DNA from: Streptosporangium becharense
Lineage (GTDB): Bacteria; Actinomycetota; Actinomycetes; Streptosporangiales; Streptosporangiaceae
NCBI RefSeq assembly: GCF_014204985.1
Contig: NZ_JACHMP010000001.1
Coordinates: 6,572,001 to 6,636,000 of the forward strand
Reading direction: 5' to 3'
DNA: 64,000 nucleotides
The notes under the pieces were generated by a model. That model had not been told where the DNA came from and ran no database searches. It worked only from the letters and a program-made list of their open reading frames with translations. This document shows, in pieces, positions 51,334 through 59,308 of the stretch; the stretch's first letter is position 1; every line of letters begins with the position of its first letter. A program made the position numbers and the translations under genes.

Positions 51334-52610
51334 CGTCAGTAGGCACACTGGTACCGCGGCTTCCCCGGCAGGCGTGGCTCGTTCTCGGCGGTGACGCCGT
51401 GTCCGCGCTCGGCAGCGGGCTCACGCTGCCCTTCTTCCTCGTCTACCTGCACCAGGTGCGGGGCATCGAACTCGGTGTGGCCGGGCCGATCCTCTCGACG
51501 ATCGCGGTCATGGGGCTGGTCGGCAATCCCCTGGGCGGGCTGCTCACCGACCGTTTCGGCCCGCGGCGTCCCGCCGCGGCGGGGCTCGTCGTGGCCGCCG
51601 CCGGCACCGCCGGAATGATCGCCGTCCAGTCCGCGTGGCAGGGCTTCCTCGCGGCGGGGGTGTACGGACTGGGGGTCGCGATCACCGAGCCGTCCTTCCA
51701 GACGATTCTCGGCACGTCGGTCCCCGCGGAGAGGCGTTCGCAGGTGTTCGCGGCCCGGCACGCGGTGTTCAACGTCGGCCTGGGGGCCGGCAGCCTGCTC
51801 GCCGCGTTCCTCGTCAGCTTCTCCGAACCGGAGACCTTCGTCGCGATCTACGCGCTGGACGCGGCCACGTTCGTCGCCTTCGCCGTGCTGATCGCGCTGA
51901 CGGCGGACACCCGCGCCGGAGAGCCGGACGTCCCCGAACCGGCCCCCGTCCCCGCCGGAGGCGGGTACCGGGAGATCCTCGCCGACCGCGTCCTGCTGCG
52001 GATCTGCGTGTGCGTGGCGGCGGTGTTTGCCTGCGGGTACGCGCAGTACTACAGCGCCTACCCGATCTTCGCCACCCAGGCGGGAGGGCTGGACGCCGCG
52101 GAGCTGCAACTGACCTTCGTGGCGAACACGTTGACGGTCGTGCTGGCCCAGCTCCTGGTGCTCCGGCTCCTGGCCGGACGGCGCCGCACCCGCGGATTCG
52201 CGCTCTCGGCCGGGTTGATGGCCGTGGCCTGGGCCGCCGTACCGGTCACCGCGTTCCTGGGGGGCGGGGTGGCGGGCGCGGCCGGGTTCACGGTGGTGAT
52301 GATCGTGTTCGCCGTCGGGGAGACACTCATGTCCCCGACGATTCCCGCGCTGGTCAACGACCTCGCGTCCGACGCGACACGCGGCCGGTACAACGGGGCC
52401 TACACCCTCGCAGGCACCTGCGGTCAGATCATCGGCCCCGGGGTGGCGGGTGTCGCACTCGGCGCTGGCCACGGAGTGGGACTGTTCGCCGCTCTCGCCC
52501 TGGTACTCGGCCTCGTCGCGATGCAGGTGCTGCGGCTGGAGCGTCGCGTCCCCGCGTCGGTGAACCTGGTGGGCGACGCCGCGCCGGCCCGGTCCTCCTC
52601 CGCCGCCTGA
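51330..52610 (+). CDS. MFS transporter (drug/H+ antiporter type)
   Basis: 426 residues, 12 predicted helices with the central loop at about 190-215. The first cytoplasmic loop has GLLTDRFGPRRPAAAG, the MFS motif A (G-x3-D-x2-G-x-R-R), and VYGLGVAITEPSFQTILGTS follows. It is closest in look to exporters of small molecules such as antibiotics or peptides. Start overlaps the TPR stop (ATGA). In this operon it is the natural candidate to export or import the product of the repetitive peptide gene (inference from context only). Confidence 0.9.
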   Translation: MTSVGTLVPRLPRQAWLVLGGDAVSALGSGLTLPFFLVYLHQVRGIELGVAGPILSTIAVMGLVGNPLGGLLTDRFGPRRPAAAGLVVAAAGTAGMIAVQSAWQGFLAAGVYGLGVAITEPSFQTILGTSVPAERRSQVFAARHAVFNVGLGAGSLLAAFLVSFSEPETFVAIYALDAATFVAFAVLIALTADTRAGEPDVPEPAPVPAGGGYREILADRVLLRICVCVAAVFACGYAQYYSAYPIFATQAGGLDAAELQLTFVANTLTVVLAQLLVLRLLAGRRRTRGFALSAGLMAVAWAAVPVTAFLGGGVAGAAGFTVVMIVFAVGETLMSPTIPALVNDLASDATRGRYNGAYTLAGTCGQIIGPGVAGVALGAGHGVGLFAALALVLGLVAMQVLRLERRVPASVNLVGDAAPARSSSAA

Positions 52611-52665
52611 GCCGTCGCGCCGCCCGGGTCGTCGTCCTTCGCCCGGCTCCCCGCGGTCGGCCCGC

Positions 52666-52757
52666 CGCTCAGCGCCCGTCGCACCGGTCGCTCAGTGCCC
52701 GTCGCACCGGTCGCTCAGTGCCCGTCGCACCGGTCGCTCAGCGCCCGTCGCACCGGT
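52666..52757. repeat. 23-bp tandem repeat, four copies, one containing a stop codon
   Basis: Units at 52666-52688, 52689-52711, 52712-52734 and 52735-52757, nearly identical (CGCTCAG-GCCCGTCGCACCG). The fourth unit holds the last codons (RCDGR) and stop of the minus-strand ATPase; the other three lie beyond it, toward the convergent MFS gene. Confidence 0.9.
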
Positions 52758-55350
52758 AGGGAACGATCGGCAGGCCCCGGCCCAGTGACCTCTCCGCGTT
52801 CATGGCACGTTCCCGCCACCAGATCAATCCGGCCCTGCTCGCCAGTCGTACCAGCGTCGTGAGGTGTCCCCTCGCGGTGTCCCGGTCGCCCGTGGCCGAG
52901 GCCAGCAGGGCCAGGAACCAGTCGACGGGCCCCAGGCCGGCCACCCCGGATCCCACCGTGAGGCGCCCGCTGTGCGGCAGCAGTTCGGCGTAGCTCGCGC
53001 GGCAGGCGGGAAGGTCGCCGACGGCGGCCTGCGCGGCCGCCTGCAGGCAGGTCATGGTCAGCCACGACCAGTCGGGAATCCGGGCCGGCCACCCCTCGGC
53101 CGCCAGCCGCCGCGCCTCCTCGGCGCGGCCCTCGGCGCACAGGTGCAGGACCTTCGCGTCGTGGTCCAGGGAGTCCTGGACGCCGGCGAACGCGTCGAGC
53201 AACGGCCGGGCGTGGGCCATTCCGCCCCGGTGATAACGGAGCGTCAGGCGCCCGATGGCCACCGCTCCTCCCGCGTACCACATGCCGATACGTCCGGCCT
53301 GGCGTTCCGCGTCGTCGTACACGCTCTCGGCGTCGTCGAACCGGCCGTCCAGGGCGAGCCGGAGGCCCCGCCACATGGTGTGCTGGAAGCGGGGCCACGG
53401 CAGCCGAAGCTGTTGGATCATGGTGTCGCAGCGCGCGGCGGCCGTGTCGGCGGCGGCCACGTCGAAGGTCTGCAACCGCAGATGGGTGGAGAACATCAGG
53501 GCGAGCAGCTCGAACCCCGGCGCCCGGGTACGTACGGCCACGTCGAGCATCTCGGTGTTGATCTCCAGTAGCTCGGGGACGTGGGCCGGGACCGTCGGAA
53601 GCGTCAGGCACCGCCCGTTGAGCACCGCCAGCAGCAGGTGGGGGTCGCCGAGCCGGCGGGCCATGGCGACGGCCTCGGACGACAGGGCGTTCCGGCGCGG
53701 GTCGTCGCTCCCGTCGTACATCTCCTGCGCCAGCCCGCTCAGCAGGCGGGCCCGCTCGGGACTGTCCGCCTCGGGAAGCTCATGCAACGCGGCCTCGAAC
53801 TTCTGCGCGAGCCGGAGCTCCACGGCCTCGTACGGGTCACGCAGCGTCCAGACCGAGGGGGTGTCGAGCGCGGCCAGCGCTCGGGCGATCAGCTCCGGGG
53901 GCGTTCCGGCGAGATCGGCGACCCGCACGGCCTCCGCCCGCGCTCGCCGCGCACCCAGGGCGTCCCCCGCCTCCAGGAGGGCACGCACCTGCCGCAGCAG
54001 CAACTCGACGTGGGTCTCGGGATCGCCGCCGGCCGCGTCGTGAGCGGTGACGGCCCGGCCCCACCAGACGGCCGCGTCCTCGTAGGCCAGCCGGCGACCG
54101 GCCTGCTCCGCGGCGGCCCTGGCCCAGTGGACCGCTTGCCCGTACGCGCCGGGACCGGCTTCCACGGCGTGGTGGGCGATCGCGGCGATGTCGCTGCCGG
54201 GCCGGGCGGCCAGGGCGGTCATGACGTCGTGGTGAAGGGCGGCCATGCGAAGCGGTGGGATGCCGCGCAGGAGGGTCTCACGGACGAGATCGTGAGTGAA
54301 GATCATCCGGTTGGCGCAGGAGGTGACGAGCCCGGCCCGTACCGCCCGGTCCAGCGCGTCGTGGACGGGGGCACGGCCGACGGCGGCGACGACGGCGGGG
54401 GAGAACTCCCGGCCGGCCACCGCTGCGATCTCGAGCGTCTCGCGGACCCGCGGCCCGAGAGGGGCGAGCCGCTGCCTGATCACCTCCGCGACCGCGGCGG
54501 GCACCGTGTCCAGAGTGCGGCCCTGGGCGAGCAACCGGGCACTCTCGCGGACGAAGAACGGGTTTCCGCCGGTGCGCTCGACCAGCCGGCGGGCGGTCGG
54601 TTCGTCCACCTCGCCGCCCACGTCGGCCGCGATGGCCCGCACGGCCGTGACATCGAGGCCGTTCAGCGGGAGACGCAGGAGGTCGTACCGGGCCAGACGG
54701 CTCAGCGTCTCGGGTACGCCGGTGCCGTACGGCGTGTCGCGGAACGCGGTGACCAGGGTGAGGGATGCGTTCCGCGGGGGCCCGCCGGACAGCGCGATCA
54801 CATCTCCGAGCAGCTCCAGCGAGGCCGGGTCGGCCCAGTGCAGGTCGTCCAGGACGATCACGAGTGGACGGGCCCGCGCCGCCGAGACCAGCCACCGGGC
54901 GACGGCCTGGTTGCGGCGGAACCGCGCCACGTCCGTGGGGCCGACCGGGATCTCGTCGTCGAGAAGCCCGGCCAGGGCCGCCCGGTCCGGGGGCGGGTGG
55001 TACCGTTCGAGCGAGCTCAGGATCTGGATCCAGGGCCACAGCAGCAGTGACCCCTGCGCGTCGGGGCAGCGTCCCCAGAGCACGACGTGGCCGAGGCCGG
55101 CGCAACGGTCGCGGAACGCCCGTAGCAGGTAGGTCTTGCCGATGCCGGGTTCGCCGCTCACCGCGGCGACGCTCACCCCGCTCCACGCGGACCGGTCCGG
55201 CAGCGTCATCAGCTTCGCGAGCTTGTCCTCCCGCCCGCGCAGAGCCTGTTGCGCAGGTGCCTCGGGCAGGGGCGGTTCACCGGGCTCGACGGGGCCTCCA
55301 CCGTCGTAGACCTCCCCAGGGCCGAGAACACGCAACCCCATCCCCACCAT
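52738..55350 (-). CDS. Large AAA-type ATPase (BTAD/LuxR-regulator-like) without DNA-binding domain
   Basis: 870 residues; start ATG 55350 or ATG 55341 (no good ribosome site). The first 25 residues (LRVLGPGEVYDGGGPVE) look like the opening of SARP/AfsR-type regulators, but the DNA-binding and BTAD domains that should follow are missing. An AAA ATPase follows: Walker A VSGEPGIGKTYLL, Walker B LVIVLDDLHWADPASLE, sensor-like VTAFRDTPYG. The C-terminal 450 residues are helical TPR-like repeats (e.g. ARLLSGLAQEMYDGSDDPRR). There is no C-terminal LuxR helix-turn-helix. It is probably a STAND-type signalling ATPase. Convergent with the MFS gene. Confidence 0.82.
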   Translation of the reverse strand: MVGMGLRVLGPGEVYDGGGPVEPGEPPLPEAPAQQALRGREDKLAKLMTLPDRSAWSGVSVAAVSGEPGIGKTYLLRAFRDRCAGLGHVVLWGRCPDAQGSLLLWPWIQILSSLERYHPPPDRAALAGLLDDEIPVGPTDVARFRRNQAVARWLVSAARARPLVIVLDDLHWADPASLELLGDVIALSGGPPRNASLTLVTAFRDTPYGTGVPETLSRLARYDLLRLPLNGLDVTAVRAIAADVGGEVDEPTARRLVERTGGNPFFVRESARLLAQGRTLDTVPAAVAEVIRQRLAPLGPRVRETLEIAAVAGREFSPAVVAAVGRAPVHDALDRAVRAGLVTSCANRMIFTHDLVRETLLRGIPPLRMAALHHDVMTALAARPGSDIAAIAHHAVEAGPGAYGQAVHWARAAAEQAGRRLAYEDAAVWWGRAVTAHDAAGGDPETHVELLLRQVRALLEAGDALGARRARAEAVRVADLAGTPPELIARALAALDTPSVWTLRDPYEAVELRLAQKFEAALHELPEADSPERARLLSGLAQEMYDGSDDPRRNALSSEAVAMARRLGDPHLLLAVLNGRCLTLPTVPAHVPELLEINTEMLDVAVRTRAPGFELLALMFSTHLRLQTFDVAAADTAAARCDTMIQQLRLPWPRFQHTMWRGLRLALDGRFDDAESVYDDAERQAGRIGMWYAGGAVAIGRLTLRYHRGGMAHARPLLDAFAGVQDSLDHDAKVLHLCAEGRAEEARRLAAEGWPARIPDWSWLTMTCLQAAAQAAVGDLPACRASYAELLPHSGRLTVGSGVAGLGPVDWFLALLASATGDRDTARGHLTTLVRLASRAGLIWWRERAMNAERSLGRGLPIVPYRCDGR

Positions 55351-55506
55351 CCACGGATCGGCGCAACGAACGACAGCACTGCGGCAGGACAGTCTGCCAC
55401 GTGCGCCGCGACGCCGTTGAAGAGTCCGTGCGCGACCCGGGCCGCGAGCTCATGGGCGGCCCGCGACACCGGGGCACCGTGGGATGTTCCGGGAGATTAC
55501 GGGAGG

Positions 55507-57759
55507 TTACCGGCGGGCGAGATCGCGACGGAGGTGCTCGGCGGTGAAGGAGCCCGGCTCGTCGAGGAGGCCCAGCGGGGTGCCCTCGAAGACGACGGTG
55601 CCGCCCCGGTCGCCCCCGTCGGGACCGAGGTCGATGATCCAGTCGGCGCTCCTGATCACGTCGAGGTCGTGCTCGATGACGACGACCGTGTTGCCCCCGT
55701 CCACCAGGCTGTCCACGATCGCCAGCAGGCGTTCGACGTCCGCCATGTGCAGCCCGGTGGTCGGCTCGTCCATCACGTAGACGCTGCCCTTCTTGTGGAG
55801 CTCACCGGCCAGCTTGATCCGCTGGCACTCGCCCCCGGACAGGCTGCTGAGCGGCTGGCCGAGTCTGAGGTAGCCCAGCCCCACCTCCGCCAGGGCGTGC
55901 ACCGTCCGCAGCGGCCCCGGCTCGGTGAAGAACTCCACGGCCTCGCCGACCGTCATCTCCAGCACGTCGGAGACGGACCTGCCGCGCAGCGTATGCCGTA
56001 GGACCTCCTCGCGGAACCTCCGCCCCCGGCACACCTCGCACACCGAGGTGACCCCGTCCATGAACGCCAGGTCGACGTAGACGACCCCGAGCCCCCGGCA
56101 CTCCGGGCAGGCCCCCTTGGAGTTGAAGCTGAACAGCGCGGGACTCACCCCGCCCGCGGCGGCGAACAGCTTGCGGACCTCGTCCATCAACCCCGTGTAG
56201 GTGGCCGGGGTGGACCGGACCGAGGTGCCGATCGCCGACTGGTCGATCACCACCGCGTCCGGGTACGCGGCGGCGAACGCCTCGTTGACGAGGCTGCTCT
56301 TGCCGGAGCCGGCCACCCCGGTGACCACGGTGAGCACCCCAGTGGGGAAGGAGACCGTGACGTCCCTGAGGTTGTGCACGTTCGCGCCGGTGACGGTCAG
56401 CGCGCCGGTCGGCTTCCGGAACGACTCCTTCAGCGGCCGGTTGCGGCGCATGTGCCTGCCGGTGAGGGTGTCGGACTGCCGCAGGCCCTCCACGCCGCCC
56501 TCGTAGACGATCTCGCCGCCGTACGTACCCGCCCCGGGACCGACGTCCACCACGTGGTCGGCGATCTCGATGACGTCGCGGTCGTGCTCGACGACGAGCA
56601 CGGTGTTGCCCTTGTCGCGCAGCTCGCGCAGCAGGTCGTTCATGTTCGACACGTCGCGCGGGTGCAGACCCACGGTGGGCTCGTCGAAGATGTACGTCAT
56701 GTCGGTCAGGCTGCTGCCCAGGTGCTTGACCATCTTGATCCGCTGCGACTCCCCGCCGGACAGGCTGAGCGTGGGCCGGTCCAGACTCAGGTAGCCCAGG
56801 CCGATGGTGACCATGTGCCGCAGCCTGGCGAGGATCGCCGGCACCACCGTCACCGCGGCCGGGTCGTCGACGGCGGCGATCACGTCCCCCAGGTGGCGCA
56901 CCTCCATCGCGGCCAGTTCGGCGATGTTGCGTCCGCCGATCCGGCAGTCCAGCGCCGCCCGGTTGAGCCTGGCACCCCCGCATGACGGGCACGGCCGCAT
57001 GGAGACGAACTCCAGCAGGGCGTCCCGCTTGGACGCCCCCTCGATGTCCTTGTCGATGTAGAGCCGGTGGAACTTGTCGACGATCCCCTCGAACTTCTGC
57101 GGGACCGTCCCGCCCTTCGTCTCGAAGAACACCTCCGGCCCGCTGCCGCGCAGCAGCGTGTTCCACTCCTCCTCGGTGTAGTCCGCCAGCGGTTTGTCGT
57201 TGTCGAAGAGCCCCGAGTTGGTGTACGTCTTCCAGTACCACGTGCCGACCCGGAAGCTCGGCAGCAGGATCGCGCCTGCGTTCAGCGACTTCGACCGGTC
57301 GAGGGCCAGGTCGACGTCCAGGGTCACCTTCCGGCCCACGCCCTCGCACTCCGGGCACATCCCGGCCGGGTCGTTGAAGGAGAAGGCGTTGGAGTATCCG
57401 GCGGGCGGCGTGCCGACACGCGAGTACAGCAGCCGCAGCAGCGTGTAGATGTCGGTGACGGTGCCGACGGTGGAGCGGGAACTGCCGCCGAGCCGCCGCT
57501 GGTCGACGACGACCGCGGCGGAGAGGTTCTCGATGGCGTCGGCGTCCGGCTGACCGTAGCGGGGGAGCCGGTTGCGGACGAACGCGGTGAAGGTCTCATT
57601 GAGCTGCCGCTGCGACTCCGCGGCGATCGTGTCGAAGACGATGGACGACTTGCCCGACCCCGAGACGCCGGTGAAGACCGTGATCTGCTTCTTGGGGATC
57701 TTCAGGGAGATGTTCTTGAGGTTGTTCTCACGGGCGCCCGTTATCTCGATGTGGCTCAT
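55507..57759 (-). CDS. UvrA paralogue (DrrC-like, class II/III), ABC-type ATPase
   Basis: 750 residues against about 950 for UvrA. Two ABC modules: Walker A GVSGSGKSSIVFDT and GVAGSGKSSLVNEA; signatures LSLSGGESQRIKMV and LSSLSGGECQRIKL; Walker B TYIFDEPTVGLH and VYVMDEPTTGLH. Zinc-finger cysteines CPECEGVG, CPSCGG, CPECRG and CEVC are present. The UvrB-binding insertion is shortened. Such short UvrA proteins (daunorubicin DrrC type) protect DNA from intercalators and may release bound drugs. Divergent from the WYL-type regulator gene, as commonly seen in actinomycetes. Confidence 0.92.
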   Translation of the reverse strand: MSHIEITGARENNLKNISLKIPKKQITVFTGVSGSGKSSIVFDTIAAESQRQLNETFTAFVRNRLPRYGQPDADAIENLSAAVVVDQRRLGGSSRSTVGTVTDIYTLLRLLYSRVGTPPAGYSNAFSFNDPAGMCPECEGVGRKVTLDVDLALDRSKSLNAGAILLPSFRVGTWYWKTYTNSGLFDNDKPLADYTEEEWNTLLRGSGPEVFFETKGGTVPQKFEGIVDKFHRLYIDKDIEGASKRDALLEFVSMRPCPSCGGARLNRAALDCRIGGRNIAELAAMEVRHLGDVIAAVDDPAAVTVVPAILARLRHMVTIGLGYLSLDRPTLSLSGGESQRIKMVKHLGSSLTDMTYIFDEPTVGLHPRDVSNMNDLLRELRDKGNTVLVVEHDRDVIEIADHVVDVGPGAGTYGGEIVYEGGVEGLRQSDTLTGRHMRRNRPLKESFRKPTGALTVTGANVHNLRDVTVSFPTGVLTVVTGVAGSGKSSLVNEAFAAAYPDAVVIDQSAIGTSVRSTPATYTGLMDEVRKLFAAAGGVSPALFSFNSKGACPECRGLGVVYVDLAFMDGVTSVCEVCRGRRFREEVLRHTLRGRSVSDVLEMTVGEAVEFFTEPGPLRTVHALAEVGLGYLRLGQPLSSLSGGECQRIKLAGELHKKGSVYVMDEPTTGLHMADVERLLAIVDSLVDGGNTVVVIEHDLDVIRSADWIIDLGPDGGDRGGTVVFEGTPLGLLDEPGSFTAEHLRRDLARR

Positions 57760-57766
57760 TCCCGCG

Positions 57767-57780
57767 ACCCTAACCAGGGT
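57767..57780. promoter_or_regulatory. Inverted repeat between the uvrA-like and regulator genes
   Basis: ACCCT-AACC-AGGGT: perfect 5-bp arms in the 64-base divergent spacer. A likely operator for the adjacent HTH-WYL regulator. Confidence 0.45.
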
Positions 57781-57823
57781 TCAGGTCAGATTCCGGCCGC
57801 AATCGGTGGCATCGTGGATGCCA

Positions 57824-58785
57824 TGGCGGACACCGCGGGACGGGTGCTCAGGCTGCTGTCCCTCCTCCAGGCGCACCGGGAGTGGCCCGGCCCCGAGCTG
57901 GCCGGACGGCTCGGGGTCAGCGCGCGCACGCTCAGGCGCGACGTCGGGCGGCTGCGCGATCTGGGATACCCGGTGCACGCGACGACCGGCCCGGCCGGGG
58001 GATACCGCCTGGAGGCGGGCACGGCCATGCCGCCGCTGCTCCTCGACGACGCGGAGGCGGTGGCCATCGCCGTGGGCCTGCGCGTCGCGGCGAGCGGGAC
58101 GGTGGCCGGGATCGAGGAGACCTCGGCCCGTGCCCTGGCGAAGCTGGAACAGGTCCTGCCCTCCCGGCTACGGCGGCGTGTGCACACCCTGCAGTCCCAG
58201 ACCCAGCCGGTGACGCCGGTCGGCGGCACGCCCACCGTCGAGGCGGGCACCCTCGCCCTGCTGGCCCAGACGTGCCGCGACCGCGAACGGATCCGCTTCG
58301 GCTACCGCCGCCGCGACGGCCAGGAGGGCGGCCGGATCGCCGAACCGTACCGGCTGGCCTCCACCGGGCGGCGCTGGTACCTGGTGGCGTGGGACGTCGA
58401 CCGGCAGGACTGGCGGACCTTCCGCGTCGACCGGCTCAGCTCGCCGCGGAGCACCGGTGTGCGCTTCCCGCCGCGGGAGCCGCCCCCCGGGTACGTCGAG
58501 GCGTCCATCGTCGCCCCCATCAGCCGGCACCGGGCGGTGGTCACCGTGCACGCGCCGCCGGCGACGGTCGCGGAGCGATACTCCGGACCCGGCTGGGTTC
58601 TCCAGGAACTGGACGAGCGAAGCTGCCTGCTGCGCACCGGCGGCGACTCGCTGGAGTGGCTGGCCCTGACCATCGGGCTGCTCGGCCTGGACTTCACCGT
58701 CCACGAACCGCCCGAGCTGGTCGGCCTCATCCGGGAACTGGCCGCCCGCCTTCAGGCGTCGACCGAGCCGCCGCTGCGCCAGTAG
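57824..58785 (+). CDS. HTH/WYL-domain transcriptional regulator (YafY family)
   Basis: 320 residues from ATG 57824; GTG 57815 in frame is equally possible, and neither has a ribosome site. N-terminal HTH_11 (RVLRLLSLLQAHREWPGPEL, AGRLGVSARTLRRDVGRLRD) is followed by GYPVHATTGPAGGYRLEAG, typical of DeoR-like YafY proteins, and a WYL domain (RIAEPYRLASTGRRWYLVAW, WRTFRVDRLS) that binds a ligand such as nucleic acid. It is divergent from the UvrA-like gene, suggesting that it controls it and perhaps itself. The 3' end overlaps the convergent DUF2087 gene by 34 bases. Confidence 0.92.
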
Positions 58786-59267
58786 ACGTTGTTCTCCCTG
58801 CTCAGCAGCGCCTCGTCGACCAGGTAGCGGCGCAGTGCCGCGTAGTCGTCGTGGAAGGCGCGCAACGCCACGTTGACCTCCCTCTCCGAGTAACGGACCC
58901 CCGGCTCGAAGACCTGGGCCACGTAGTCGAGCACGACCAGCTGCTTGTCGCGCTTGCTGGGGATCGCCCGCAGCCGCCCGTCGACGAGGAAGGACTGCAG
59001 CACCTTCTCCTCGGTGGAGGCTGGCGGCGCGGGCCTGGCCGTGGCGTGCAGCAGCTCGCGGAACCGCTCACGCCGCACCCGCCACGCGCCGTCGTCCTGC
59101 CGCGACACCAGCCCGCCGCGCTCCAGCCGGTCCAGTGCCCGCCGCGTCGCCTCCCGGTCGAGCCCGGCCCCCTCCGGCGTACCGCCCAGCGCCAGAGCCG
59201 ACAGCACCCGCAGCGTGTCCTCCTGGTAGAGCAGGCCGAGCACCTGCCTGATCGCTTCGTCGTTCAT
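58752..59267 (-). CDS. DUF2087 domain-containing protein
   Basis: 171 residues. An N-terminal winged-helix-like segment (VLGLLYQEDTLRVLSALALG, RRALDRLERGGLVSRQ) is followed by the DUF2087 domain (VLQSFLVDGRLRAIPSKRDK, QLVVLDYVAQVFEPGVRYSE, REVNVALRAFHDDYAALRRY, LVDEALLSRENNVYWRSGG). The domain is found in putative transcriptional regulators; its exact role is unknown. Complete, ATG start. It lies 42 bases beyond the helicase stop, same strand. Confidence 0.9.
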   Translation of the reverse strand: MNDEAIRQVLGLLYQEDTLRVLSALALGGTPEGAGLDREATRRALDRLERGGLVSRQDDGAWRVRRERFRELLHATARPAPPASTEEKVLQSFLVDGRLRAIPSKRDKQLVVLDYVAQVFEPGVRYSEREVNVALRAFHDDYAALRRYLVDEALLSRENNVYWRSGGSVDA

Positions 59268-59308
59268 GCCGTCATTCTCGGGGCAGCGCGCCAGGCGCGG
59301 CCACCCGC

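Noticed and set aside
52738..55350. Calling the large ATPase a LuxR-family (LAL) regulator
   Set aside because: There is no C-terminal helix-turn-helix of LuxR type; the chain ends in helical repeats.
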